Shown here: positions 29,858-38,571 of the stretch, piece by piece
Layout of the letters: every line of letters begins with the position of its first letter
Position numbering within the stretch: position 1 is the stretch's first letter
Assembly (NCBI RefSeq): GCF_001428385.1
Contig: NZ_LMSK01000001.1
Span: forward strand, 1,056,185-1,120,184
Reading direction: 5' to 3'
Source: Rhodanobacter sp. Soil772
GTDB lineage: Bacteria; Pseudomonadota; Gammaproteobacteria; Xanthomonadales; Rhodanobacteraceae
DNA length: 64,000 nucleotides
The notes under the pieces: model-generated
Database searches by the model: none
What the model saw: only the letters and a program-made list of their open reading frames with translations
What the model was told of the DNA's origin: nothing
Translations under genes and position numbers: made by a program

Positions 29858-30397
29858 ATGCGCAATCCCCTGCAAGAACAACTGCTCAAGGCCGGTCTGG
29901 TCAACAAGGCCAAGGCCGCGCAAGTCGTGCGCGAGCAGGCGAAGAAGCACAAGGGCAAGGGGCCGGCGGCGCCGAGTGCTGAGGAGACGGAGGCGCGGCG
30001 GCTGCAGGCGGAGAAGGCCGAGCGCGATCGTGCCATGGCCGCCGAGCGCAATGCGCAGGTGCGAGTGAACGAGGCGCGCGCGCAGGTGCGGCAGATTGTC
30101 GAGGCGCACAAGGTGAAGCGCGAGGGCGAGATCGCCTATCGCTTTACCGACGGCGACAAGATCCGGGACGTGCTGGTGAACGAGGCGCTGCGTGCGCAGC
30201 TGGCCAGCGGCACGCTGGTGATCGTGCGTCACGACCAGGGCTACGAGTTGCTGCCACGGGTCGCCGCGGACAAGGTGGCCGAGCGCGACGCGGCGATGAT
30301 CGTACTCGATCACGGCCACGCCGAAGCCGGCAGCGGCAACGACGCGGACGACGAGTACTACAAACAGTTCCAGGTGCCGGACGACCTGATCTGGTAA
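29858..30397 (+). CDS. DUF2058 family protein
   Basis: The 179-residue product begins MRNPLQEQLLKAGLVNKAKA and has a highly charged Lys/Glu/Ala-rich helical N-terminal half (about residues 20-85). The second half contains IAYRFTDGDKIRDVLVNEAL and ends DDEYYKQFQVPDDLIW, the DUF2058 (YaiL-type) layout. It is probably a cytosolic nucleic-acid-associated protein, but no reaction is known. It converges with the VOC gene with a 4-base gap. Confidence 0.85.
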   Translation: MRNPLQEQLLKAGLVNKAKAAQVVREQAKKHKGKGPAAPSAEETEARRLQAEKAERDRAMAAERNAQVRVNEARAQVRQIVEAHKVKREGEIAYRFTDGDKIRDVLVNEALRAQLASGTLVIVRHDQGYELLPRVAADKVAERDAAMIVLDHGHAEAGSGNDADDEYYKQFQVPDDLIW

Positions 30398-30401
30398 CGC
30401 G

Positions 30402-30794
30402 TCAGCGCTTCAGTTCCAGCAAGTCCCAGCCATTGCCGTACAGATCCTCGAATACCGCGACGGTACCGTAAACCTCGTGGCGTGGTTCCTCGCGGAAGTG
30501 CACGCCTTCGGCGCGCATGCGCTGCCAGTCGCGCTGAAAGTCGTCGGTGTGGAGCAGCAGGAACACGCGGCCGCCGGTCTGGTTGCCGATGCGCGAGGCC
30601 TGCTCGTCGCCTTTCGCCTTGGCCAGCAGCAAGCGGGTTTCGCTGGAACCGGGCGGCGCCAGCAGCACCCAGCGCTTGCCGTCGCCCATGTCGGTGTCTT
30701 CGACCAGCTCGAAGCCGAGCGCGCGGGTGTACCAGGCGATCGCCGCGTCGTAGTCGGCGACCAGCAGCGCCAATGCGCCGAGATGCTGTTTCAT
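30402..30794 (-). CDS. VOC superfamily (glyoxalase-like) protein
   Basis: The 130-residue protein has the paired beta-alpha-beta-beta-beta modules of the VOC fold: HLGALALLVADYDAAIAWYT at the start and VFEDLYGNGWDLLELKR at the end. His4 and Glu127 are candidate metal ligands. The substrate is unknown; relatives include glyoxalase I and resistance proteins. Its ATG overlaps the stop of the upstream MmcQ/YjbR gene by four bases. Confidence 0.8.
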   Translation of the reverse strand: MKQHLGALALLVADYDAAIAWYTRALGFELVEDTDMGDGKRWVLLAPPGSSETRLLLAKAKGDEQASRIGNQTGGRVFLLLHTDDFQRDWQRMRAEGVHFREEPRHEVYGTVAVFEDLYGNGWDLLELKR

Positions 30795-31189
30795 CTTCCC
30801 GCCTTGACTGTCGGCAGCGGCCCCAGCTCCGCCTGCAATTTTTTCGTCAGCTTCGCGCGGATCAGCGTATAGGCGTCGAGGATGAAGGTCTCCAGTTCCG
30901 CGGTGGCGAAACGCTGCGGCTCGGTGATCGAGATCCAGTGCGCGCGTGCCAGATACGGTGCAGGGATGATGCCGGGCTGATCGGTGAGTTCGAGGAAGCG
31001 CTCGTCGGCCACCTTGAACGACAGCCGGCCGCCTTCACTGCCGTCCGACGGCATCACCGCGAACATCTTGCCGCCCACGCTGAACACCATGTCGACGCCC
31101 CACTTGGTATCGCGGGTGACGCCGGGCCAGTGGCCGCACAGCGCTTTCAACTGGGCCGCGGTGAGTCCGCTTGCCGGTTTACGGGTCAT
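30791..31189 (-). CDS. MmcQ/YjbR family protein
   Basis: The 132-residue product contains KALCGHWPGVTRDTKWGVDM and VFSVGGKMFAVM, followed by GGRLSFKVADERFLELTDQP and YLARAHWISI, the conserved blocks of the YjbR fold. These proteins have a DNA-binding-like double wing, but their role is not established. I chose the ATG at 31189 because it has GGAG at correct distance. It is coupled to the VOC gene. Confidence 0.8.
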   Translation of the reverse strand: MTRKPASGLTAAQLKALCGHWPGVTRDTKWGVDMVFSVGGKMFAVMPSDGSEGGRLSFKVADERFLELTDQPGIIPAPYLARAHWISITEPQRFATAELETFILDAYTLIRAKLTKKLQAELGPLPTVKAGR

Positions 31190-31337
31190 GCCGTGCTCCG
31201 AAGAAATCCAGCCTCGCATTGTGCGGGGTGGTGCGCTTCCTGTCTGCCACGCCCACACTACCCCGTACTGCAACATGGGCCGACCGATCACAGCGATGGC
31301 TCCACACCTATGCGACAGCTCACCGCGGGGTTCGTCA

Positions 31338-31366
31338 TTGCAAATTCATGTTGCATTGCACACAAT
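31338..31366 (+). promoter_or_regulatory. Candidate promoter for the GNAT gene
   Basis: TTGCAA (31338-31343) and CACAAT (31361-31366) are separated by 17 bases in a locally AT-rich patch, 21 bases before the start codon. The predicted transcript has a leader of about 15 bases containing GGAG. Confidence 0.4.
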
Positions 31367-31387
31367 ACGCAAAAGTATGGAGCTGCC

Positions 31388-31993
31388 ATGATTCCTGCCA
31401 TCGACTTCTCTGCCCCGTCCCGTTACGCCTCGTTGCCGCCACGCAGCAGCGAGCGCTTCGCGCGCCCCAAGGTGGCGCCGTCGTCGCACGGCGAGCAGGT
31501 GCGTACCCAGGACGGTCGCGAGCTGGTGTTGCGGCCGATCGAGCCGGGCGACGTGGCCGCAATGCAGCGCTGCTTCACCCGGCTGTCGCCGGAGGACATC
31601 CGCCGGCGCTTCCTGCATGCGATGTCCGAGCTGCCCGCGCCGATGGCGCAACGGTTGTGCCGCATCGACCCTGCGCTGGAGACCGCCTATGTGCTGATGG
31701 ACGAGTCCATCAAGCCGGCCGAGATGCGTGGCGTGGGTCGGATCTTCGTCGACGAGGCCACCGACAGCGCCGAGTTCTCTGTACTGGTGGAACAGGACTG
31801 GAGCCGGCTCGGCCTCGGCGCGCTGCTGATGCAGCGGCTGGTCGACGACTGCCGCCGCCGCGGCCTCGCCGAGCTGTGGGGCTACGTGCTGCAGGAAAAC
31901 CGGCCGATGCTGCAGCTGTGCAAGGAACTGGGCTTCACTCAACGGGTGATGCCGGACGAACCGGGCACGGCACAGATCACGTTGAAGCTGTAA
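31388..31993 (+). CDS. GNAT family N-acetyltransferase
   Basis: The 201-residue protein has a GNAT fold spanning residues about 38-200: LVLRPIEPGDVAAMQRCFTR at the start, and the acetyl-CoA motif A as VLVEQDWSRLGLGALLMQRL. The QDWSRLGLG version of the Q/RxxGxG/A loop is typical of the domain fused to ADP-forming acyl-CoA synthetases (Pat-like), here stand-alone. The substrate, protein or small molecule, is unknown. Confidence 0.82.
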   Translation: MIPAIDFSAPSRYASLPPRSSERFARPKVAPSSHGEQVRTQDGRELVLRPIEPGDVAAMQRCFTRLSPEDIRRRFLHAMSELPAPMAQRLCRIDPALETAYVLMDESIKPAEMRGVGRIFVDEATDSAEFSVLVEQDWSRLGLGALLMQRLVDDCRRRGLAELWGYVLQENRPMLQLCKELGFTQRVMPDEPGTAQITLKL

Positions 31994-32090
31994 GGCCGCA
32001 ACTGCGGGCGGGGCCTGTCGGAGCCATCGCGTTACACTTGCCCGCTTTCCCCGGCGCGGCTCGATGGCGGCGCCTTGAACATGCGTCCCT

Positions 32091-35000
32091 ATGCCCAGCC
32101 CGATCAAACACCCGCCCCTGCCGACCACCCCCAAGCAACGCCGCTACTGGACGCCGCCACACGGCTCCGCCCGGGCGCTGCTGCTTGCCGAAGCGGCACG
32201 CACGCACGAGGGCCTGTTGGTGGTGGTGGCGCGCGATACCCAGCGCGCGCAGGCGCTGGAGTCCGAGCTGAAGATCTTCGCCGGCGGCCTGCCGGTGCTG
32301 CATTTCCCGGACTGGGAAACCCTGCCCTACGACGCGTTCAGCCCGCACCCGGAGATCGTCTCGCAGCGCATCGCCACGCTGTACCAGCTGCCGAACGTGA
32401 AGCGCGGCGTGCTCGTCGTGCCGGTGGCCACGCTGATGCAGCGGATCGCGCCGCACTCGCACATCACCGGCTCCGGGCTGGTGCTGGCGAAGGGGCAGAA
32501 GCTCGACCTCGCCGGCGAACAGCGCCGGCTGGAAGCGTCCGGCTACCGCAACGTGCCGCAGGTGGCCGAGCCGGGCGACTTCGCGGTGCGCGGCGCCCTG
32601 CTCGACATTTTCCCGATGGGTACGGCTGAGCCGTACCGCATCGAGCTGTTCGACGACGAAGTGGAGTCGATCCGCAGCTTCGACCCGGAAACCCAGCGCT
32701 CGCAGCAGCAGGTGGACCGGGTCGAGCTGCTGCCTGCGCGCGAGTTTCCGCTCACCGACGAGGCAGCGAAGGAGTTTCGCGGCAACCTGCGCGAGCGCTT
32801 CCCGATCGACGTGCGCCGCTGCCCGCTGTACCAGGACATGAAGGAAGGCGTCACGCCCGGCGGCATCGAGTACTACCTGCCGCTGTTCTTCGCACAGACG
32901 GCAACTCTTTTCGATTACCTCGCCGACGATGCGCTGTTCGTGCTCGGCGAAGGCGCCGGCGAAGCGGCCGACCAGTTCTGGATGCAAACCGCCGAACGCT
33001 ACGACCAGCGCGCGCACGACATCGAGCGCCCGGTGTTGCCGCCGGCCGAACTCTACCTGCCGCCGGAACAGTTGCGCGAGCGACTCAACAAGCGGCTGCG
33101 CGTGGAGGTGGTCGACGCCGGCCACGAGCACGCTGTCGACACCGGCACCCAGCCGGCGCCGGAGCTGCCGCTGAATCGCAAAGGCGAGGAACCGGGCACG
33201 TCGCTGCGGCATTTCCTGGCCAGCTATCCGGGCCGGGTGCTGATCGCCGCGGATTCGGCGGGGCGGCGTGAGGCGTTGATCGAGACGCTGGCCGGCGCCG
33301 GGATGAAACCGGATAACGTGGACGGCTGGACGTCCTTCCTTGCTGAAGATGCACAACGTTTTGCCATCACCATCGCGAGCCTGGAACAGGGCTTCGCCGT
33401 CACCAAACCCGCGCTCACCGTGCTCACCGAGCGCGAGCTGTACGGCGAGCGGGTGCGCAGCGAGCGCGACCGCAAGCGCCGCCGCGGCACCGCACGCGAC
33501 CCCGAAGCGATCATCCGCGACCTCACCGAACTCACTCCGGGCGCGCCGATCGTGCACGTCGATCACGGCGTGGGCCGCTACCAGGGCCTGGTCTCGATGG
33601 ACGTGGGCGGCATGGATGGCGAGTTCCTCACCATCGAGTACGCCAAGGGCGACAAGCTGTACGTGCCGGTGGCGCAGCTCGGCCTGGTCAGCCGCTACTC
33701 CGGCACCGCGCCGGAGCTGGCGCCGCTGCACTCGCTGGGCGGCGACGCGTGGGAACGCGCACGCCGCAAGGCCGCCGAGAAAGTACGCGATGTGGCCGCC
33801 GAGCTGCTGGCGATTTATGCGCAGCGCCAGGCGCGTGGCGGCGAATCGCTGCCGATCGATCGCCAGTTGGTGGAGGAATTCGGCAGCACCTTCCCGTTCG
33901 AGGAAACTCCCGACCAGGAAAGCGCGATCGAGGCGGTGCTGGACGATCTTGCCGCGCCGCGCGCGATGGACCGGGTGATCTGCGGCGACGTCGGCTTCGG
34001 CAAGACCGAAGTCGCGCTGCGTGCCGCGTTCGCCACCGCCACCGCCGGCAAGCAGGTCGCCGTGCTGGTGCCGACCACCCTGCTCGCCCAGCAGCACTAC
34101 CGCAATTTCGCCGACCGCTTCGCCGACTGGCCGGTGCGCGTGGACGTGCTGTCGCGCTTCAAGTCCACCAAGGAAGTGAACGACGCGCTGAAACGCCTGG
34201 CCGACGGCCAGATCGACGTGATCGTAGGCACGCACAAGCTGTTGCAGCCGGACGTCAAGTTCAAGAATCTCGGCCTGGTCATCGTCGACGAGGAACAGCG
34301 CTTCGGCGTGCGCCAGAAGGAGCAGTTGAAGAAACTGCGCGCCGAAGTCGACCTTCTGACGATGACCGCCACGCCGATTCCGCGCACGCTGAACATGGCG
34401 ATGGCCGGCCTGCGCGACCTGTCGCTGATCGCCACGCCGCCGGCACACCGCACCGCCGTGCGCACCTTCATCTCGGCGTGGGACCCGGCGACGATCCGCG
34501 AGGCGCTGCAGCGCGAGCTGTCGCGCGGCGGCCAGGTGTACTTCCTGCACAATGAGGTGCAGAGCATCGAACGCACCGTGCGCGAGCTGGAGGAACTGGT
34601 GCCCGATGCGCGCATCCGCATCGCCCACGGCCAGATGCCCGAGCGCGAACTGGAAGGCGTGATGGCGGATTTCCACCGCCAGCGCTTCAACGTGCTGGTA
34701 TGCACCACCATCATCGAAACCGGCATCGACATCCCCACCGCCAACACCATCATCATCGACCGTGCCGACCGCTTCGGCCTGGCCCAGCTGCACCAGTTGC
34801 GCGGCCGCGTCGGGCGCTCGCACCACCGCGCGTATGCGTACCTGGTGGTGCCCGACCGCCGTTCGATCACCGCCGATGCGCAGAAGCGGCTGGAAGCGCT
34901 GGCTTCGCTGGAAGAACTCGGCGCCGGCTTCACCCTGGCCACGCACGACCTGGAAATCCGCGGCGCCGGCGAGCTGCTGGGCGACGAACAGTCCGGGCAG

Positions 35001-35549
35001 ATCCAGGAGATCGGCTTCGGCCTGTACACCGAATTGCTCGACCGCGCGGTGCGCGCGCTGAAGTCGGGCAAGGTGCCGGACTTCGACTTGAGTTCCGAGC
35101 ACGAAACCGAAGTCGAGCTGCATCTGCCTGCACTGATTCCCGACGACTACCTGCCCGACGTGCACGCACGTCTCACCCTGTACAAGCGCATCGCCAGCGC
35201 CCGCCACGAAGACGACCTGCGCGACCTGCAGGTGGAGATGATCGACCGCTTCGGCCTGCTGCCCGCTCCCACCAAGCAGCTGTTCGCCGTGGCCAGCCTG
35301 AAGCTGATGGCCACCCCGCTCGGCATCCGCAAACTCGACTTCGGCGCGAACGGCGGCCGCATCGTGTTCCGCGAGAAGCCCGAGGTGAACCCGATGACCA
35401 TCATCCAGCTGATCCAGCGCCAGCCGCGCGTGTACAAGCTGGACGGCCAGGACAAGCTGAAGGTGATCCTGGATCTCCCCGGCGCCAGCGAGCGCATCCG
35501 CAGCGCGCAGGAATTGCTGGTGACGCTGGGCGCGCGCCGGCCCGCGTGA
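32091..35549 (+). CDS. mfd: Transcription-repair coupling factor Mfd
   Basis: The 1152-residue protein has all Mfd modules: a UvrB-like N-terminal region, and an RNA-polymerase-interaction domain (IVHVDHGVGRYQGLVSMDVG near residue 490). A RecG-like translocase follows with Walker A CGDVGFGKTEVALRA and the DEEQ box VIVDEEQRFGVRQKE, and then a C-terminal TRCF domain. It displaces RNA polymerase stalled at lesions and recruits UvrA. Length is normal for the family (1148 in E. coli). Confidence 0.97.
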   Translation: MPSPIKHPPLPTTPKQRRYWTPPHGSARALLLAEAARTHEGLLVVVARDTQRAQALESELKIFAGGLPVLHFPDWETLPYDAFSPHPEIVSQRIATLYQLPNVKRGVLVVPVATLMQRIAPHSHITGSGLVLAKGQKLDLAGEQRRLEASGYRNVPQVAEPGDFAVRGALLDIFPMGTAEPYRIELFDDEVESIRSFDPETQRSQQQVDRVELLPAREFPLTDEAAKEFRGNLRERFPIDVRRCPLYQDMKEGVTPGGIEYYLPLFFAQTATLFDYLADDALFVLGEGAGEAADQFWMQTAERYDQRAHDIERPVLPPAELYLPPEQLRERLNKRLRVEVVDAGHEHAVDTGTQPAPELPLNRKGEEPGTSLRHFLASYPGRVLIAADSAGRREALIETLAGAGMKPDNVDGWTSFLAEDAQRFAITIASLEQGFAVTKPALTVLTERELYGERVRSERDRKRRRGTARDPEAIIRDLTELTPGAPIVHVDHGVGRYQGLVSMDVGGMDGEFLTIEYAKGDKLYVPVAQLGLVSRYSGTAPELAPLHSLGGDAWERARRKAAEKVRDVAAELLAIYAQRQARGGESLPIDRQLVEEFGSTFPFEETPDQESAIEAVLDDLAAPRAMDRVICGDVGFGKTEVALRAAFATATAGKQVAVLVPTTLLAQQHYRNFADRFADWPVRVDVLSRFKSTKEVNDALKRLADGQIDVIVGTHKLLQPDVKFKNLGLVIVDEEQRFGVRQKEQLKKLRAEVDLLTMTATPIPRTLNMAMAGLRDLSLIATPPAHRTAVRTFISAWDPATIREALQRELSRGGQVYFLHNEVQSIERTVRELEELVPDARIRIAHGQMPERELEGVMADFHRQRFNVLVCTTIIETGIDIPTANTIIIDRADRFGLAQLHQLRGRVGRSHHRAYAYLVVPDRRSITADAQKRLEALASLEELGAGFTLATHDLEIRGAGELLGDEQSGQIQEIGFGLYTELLDRAVRALKSGKVPDFDLSSEHETEVELHLPALIPDDYLPDVHARLTLYKRIASARHEDDLRDLQVEMIDRFGLLPAPTKQLFAVASLKLMATPLGIRKLDFGANGGRIVFREKPEVNPMTIIQLIQRQPRVYKLDGQDKLKVILDLPGASERIRSAQELLVTLGARRPA

Positions 35550-35692
35550 GTAGTTCCATGGCGCCGCTGCTCCCGCGGCTTGCCTGCCCCCGGCAATCGG
35601 CCTAGCATCGCGGCGGTGCGACGGGGGCGCGCATCCATCCCGAATCGGTTCGTCGATGCCGGCCATCCATTGCCCGGCTGGAGAGTGATGCC

Positions 35693-36409
35693 ATGGTCGC
35701 CGTTCCTGAAAGCCGTCGTCCCGGTACCCTGCAACGCCTGTACCGATGGGCCGCCATCGTCGCGGCACTGGTGGTGTTCGCCGGCTTCGCGCAAACCTAT
35801 TACCTGAAGGCCTGGTTCGGCACGCCCACGCTGCCCACGCTGGTGCATGTGCACGGCCTGGTGATGAGCGCGTGGTTCGTCGTGTTCGCGACCCAGGTCT
35901 GGCTGGTCGAATCGCATCGCATCCGCCTGCACCGGCGACTCGGCCTGTTCGGCGCCGCACTGGTGGTGCTGATCCCGATCCTCGGCATCGCCACCGCGAT
36001 CGAAGGCGCACGGCGCCATGCCGGACCGCCGGGGATCCCGCCGCTGATCTTCCTCAGCGTGCCGATCTTCGACATCCTGGTATTCGCCGGCATTGCCGGC
36101 AGCGGCCTGCTGCTGCGCCGGCGCAGCGACTTCCACCGGCGGCTGATGCTGCTGGCCACGCTCGGCATCCTCACGGCGGCGATCGCCCGGCTGCCGCTGG
36201 ATTTCATCCGCCACGGCGGGCCGCTCGCGTTCTTCGGCCTTGCCGACCTGCTCATCCTCGCCTGCATCGCCATCGACACGATCCGGCAGCGCCGCCTGCA
36301 TCCGGCGTTCGGCTGGGGAGCCGCCGTGATCATCGTGTCGCAACCGCTGCGCCTGTGGCTGGCCGGCACCCCGGCCTGGATGGCTTTTGCGGGCTGGTTG
36401 GTCGGCTGA
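35693..36409 (+). CDS. Seven-helix integral membrane protein
   Basis: The 238-residue protein has about seven hydrophobic helices and conserved-looking histidines in VHVHGLVMSAWFVVF, VESHRIRLHRRLGLFG and RRRSDFHRRLMLL. Paired His in helices could bind haem b, as in DUF2306-like proteins, but I do not recognise the family with certainty. GGAGAG lies 7 bases before the start. It follows mfd by 143 bases, which hold no other gene. Confidence 0.65.
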   Translation: MVAVPESRRPGTLQRLYRWAAIVAALVVFAGFAQTYYLKAWFGTPTLPTLVHVHGLVMSAWFVVFATQVWLVESHRIRLHRRLGLFGAALVVLIPILGIATAIEGARRHAGPPGIPPLIFLSVPIFDILVFAGIAGSGLLLRRRSDFHRRLMLLATLGILTAAIARLPLDFIRHGGPLAFFGLADLLILACIAIDTIRQRRLHPAFGWGAAVIIVSQPLRLWLAGTPAWMAFAGWLVG

Positions 36410-36614
36410 GCGGCTTGGTGCCGACACTCTCCCGGCACCGGGCTGGCGACCCTCACTGGCCGTCGATGTCGCCGCTCCGCAGCATGCCCCGAATCGCCAC
36501 GGATGACCCTCCGCGTCCGGAATGAACCACTTCGGCCAAGCCCGCGACCGACCGGCGGCCGGAACAGACGCCCGTGATCAAGTGGAGGGAAGCCCTGGGG
36601 CATATACAGCCACA

Positions 36615-36632
36615 CTGGCACGGCCCGTGCTT
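36615..36632 (+). promoter_or_regulatory. Candidate sigma-54 promoter upstream of the GGDEF gene
   Basis: CTGGCACGGCCCGTGCTT matches the sigma-54 consensus YTGGCACG-N4-TTGCW at all but one informative base, with GG (36617-36618) and GC (36629-36630) exactly 10 bases apart. Start of transcription would be near 36642, giving a leader of about 178 bases. No enhancer-binding site is recognised. The rest of the 410-base gap 36410-36819 holds no gene I can support. Confidence 0.5.
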
Positions 36633-36654
36633 GACACCAGGATGAAAGATGGTG

Positions 36655-36691
36655 CAACTTCGCGAGTTGCCATGCGCGCCGCACGGCAACT
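36655..36691 (+). other. Mutually exclusive hairpins in the leader of the GGDEF gene
   Basis: Three segments can pair: CAACT (36655-36659), AGTTGCC (36665-36671) and GGCAACT (36685-36691). The middle one can pair with either neighbour but not both. It lies 13 bases after the predicted sigma-54 start. It may be regulatory or accidental. Confidence 0.3.
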
Positions 36692-36819
36692 GCAGTGGTG
36701 ATCCATCGGGCGGGACGTTCGGCGGCACGGGAAGTGTCCGGCCGCAGGTCTCATTGGCTCGGCAGTGCGCGTCATCCGCATGTAGCCCTGCAGGATGGTC
36801 GCATAGCGGGGAGAAGCAA

Positions 36820-38562
36820 ATGGAGAGGCTTGTCACAACGCCGACATCGATCCGCTCCAGGCGGTCATGGTGCGGCTTCGTGCTGGGCCTGTTGTGGCTC
36901 GGGCTGGGCGCGGCCCACGCCTCCACTCCACTGAACGGCGCCTGGCGCGAGGCACGCACCGGCGACACGCCGCAGACCGTGCTGGACGAATACCATGCCG
37001 GCCTGCTGAAGAGTTTCGATCCGTCCCTGCTGCAGCGGTTCCCGCAGAACGGCACCGGCAGTTGGGTGGTGATCACGCCGCAGCCGCCCTGGGACAACAC
37101 GGCGCGGGTGCTGACGATCTACCCGCCCACACTGGGCACGGTCACCGTGTTCGGCAGCGATCAGCCGCAGACCCTGGCGCTGGACGACTTCAACGCATCG
37201 ACCCACGGCCACGGTCGGCTGGCCTGGCAATTACCCGCCGGCGTGGCCGCGTCGACGCCGATCCTGCTGAAATTCGAGCCCTCGCAGACGCTGAGCGCAC
37301 CGGTGCGCTTCCATCTGGAATCCTGGGGCGAGTACATGCAGCAGGACGCGCAGTGGCTGGTCTTCGCCAGCGCCTGCTTCGCGGTGATGCTGGCGATGGT
37401 GCTGATGGCGTTTTGCTTCGCGCTGATGCTGCGCGACGTCACCTACGCCTGGTACGCCGGCTACGTCATCAGTTACGCGTTGATCCAGGGCATCCAGACC
37501 GGCTTCGTGTTTCATCCGATGGAGTGGGAGTTGCTGTCGGGCACGGCCTTGCTGGCCGGCTCGGCCGCGGTGGCGCTGTCGGTCGCGTTCGCCTCGCTGT
37601 TCATGATGCGGTTTTGCGAGTTGCAGCGTTACGCGCCGCTGCTGCGGGTGCCGGTCATGGCGCTGGCGGTGGGCATGATTCAGCTGGTGCTGATGCGCAG
37701 CAGCCAGGTTCCATTGCTGGTCGAGGTGGCGCAGACCCTGCTCAACCCGTTGCTGATGATCGGCGCCGCCTTGCTGTTGGTGGCCGCCATCGTCGCCGCG
37801 GCGCGCGGTTCGCGCCAGGCGTGGTTTTTCCTGGCCGGCTGGACGCCGCTGCTGCTGCTTACCGCGCTGACCAGCGCCCAGGTCGGCGGCGCGCTGCCGC
37901 AGCTGGACTGGCTCAACGACGCCAGTCTGGCCGGCGGTGCGTTCGAGGCGGTCGTGCTGTCGATCGGCCTGGCCGACCGTGCGCTCAGGCTGCGCCACGA
38001 CCGCGACACCGTGCGGGTGCTGGCCGACCACGACGCACTCACCAACGTGCTCAATCGCCGCGCCTGGACCGAACGTGCCAGCGCCCTGCTGTCCAGCGGG
38101 CCGCCGCGGCCGATCGCGCTGCTGTTCCTCGACCTCGATCATTTCAAGCTGCTGAACGATCGCCAGGGCCACAACGCCGGCGACCGCGCGCTGGTCGCCG
38201 TGGCCAAGTCGCTGACCACCGAACTGCGCCCGGGCGATCTGCTCGGCCGTTACGGTGGCGAGGAGTTCGTCGCCCTGCTCGACGGCACGCACGCACAACA
38301 GGCCATGCACGTGGCGACCCGCCTGTGCCGGCGCGTGCACCGGCTGGAAATTCCCACCAGCGACGAATCGCGGCTGCTCAGCGTCAGCATCGGCGTCGCC
38401 ATCCGCCAGGAAGGCGACGACGTGGAGTCACTGGTCGATCGCGCCGACCAGGCCATGTACGACGCCAAGCTGGGCGGCCGCAACCGGGTTTCGCTGCACG
38501 CCAGCAGCATGCCGGCACCGACCGGCCCGCGCCTGCACGTGGTGGAAAAGCGCGAGCGTTGA
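36820..38562 (+). CDS. Membrane diguanylate cyclase (7TMR-DISM and GGDEF)
   Basis: The 580-residue protein has a signal peptide (residues 17-34), a periplasmic beta domain (about 35-165), seven to eight helices (about 170-395) and a C-terminal GGDEF domain. Its active site is YGGEEF (478-483). The inhibitory I-site RPGD (470-473) lies five residues upstream, so the enzyme should make cyclic-di-GMP and be product-inhibited. The layout is the 7TMR-DISM class of periplasmic-sensing cyclases. The start follows GGGGAGAAGCAA. Confidence 0.92.
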   Translation: MERLVTTPTSIRSRRSWCGFVLGLLWLGLGAAHASTPLNGAWREARTGDTPQTVLDEYHAGLLKSFDPSLLQRFPQNGTGSWVVITPQPPWDNTARVLTIYPPTLGTVTVFGSDQPQTLALDDFNASTHGHGRLAWQLPAGVAASTPILLKFEPSQTLSAPVRFHLESWGEYMQQDAQWLVFASACFAVMLAMVLMAFCFALMLRDVTYAWYAGYVISYALIQGIQTGFVFHPMEWELLSGTALLAGSAAVALSVAFASLFMMRFCELQRYAPLLRVPVMALAVGMIQLVLMRSSQVPLLVEVAQTLLNPLLMIGAALLLVAAIVAAARGSRQAWFFLAGWTPLLLLTALTSAQVGGALPQLDWLNDASLAGGAFEAVVLSIGLADRALRLRHDRDTVRVLADHDALTNVLNRRAWTERASALLSSGPPRPIALLFLDLDHFKLLNDRQGHNAGDRALVAVAKSLTTELRPGDLLGRYGGEEFVALLDGTHAQQAMHVATRLCRRVHRLEIPTSDESRLLSVSIGVAIRQEGDDVESLVDRADQAMYDAKLGGRNRVSLHASSMPAPTGPRLHVVEKRER

Positions 38563-38571
38563 CCGCTGCCG

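Noticed and set aside
31977..36011. A very long open frame antisense to mfd and its neighbour
   Set aside because: It mirrors high-GC coding sequence on the other strand, is His/Arg/Gln-biased, has no family motif and spans several real genes.
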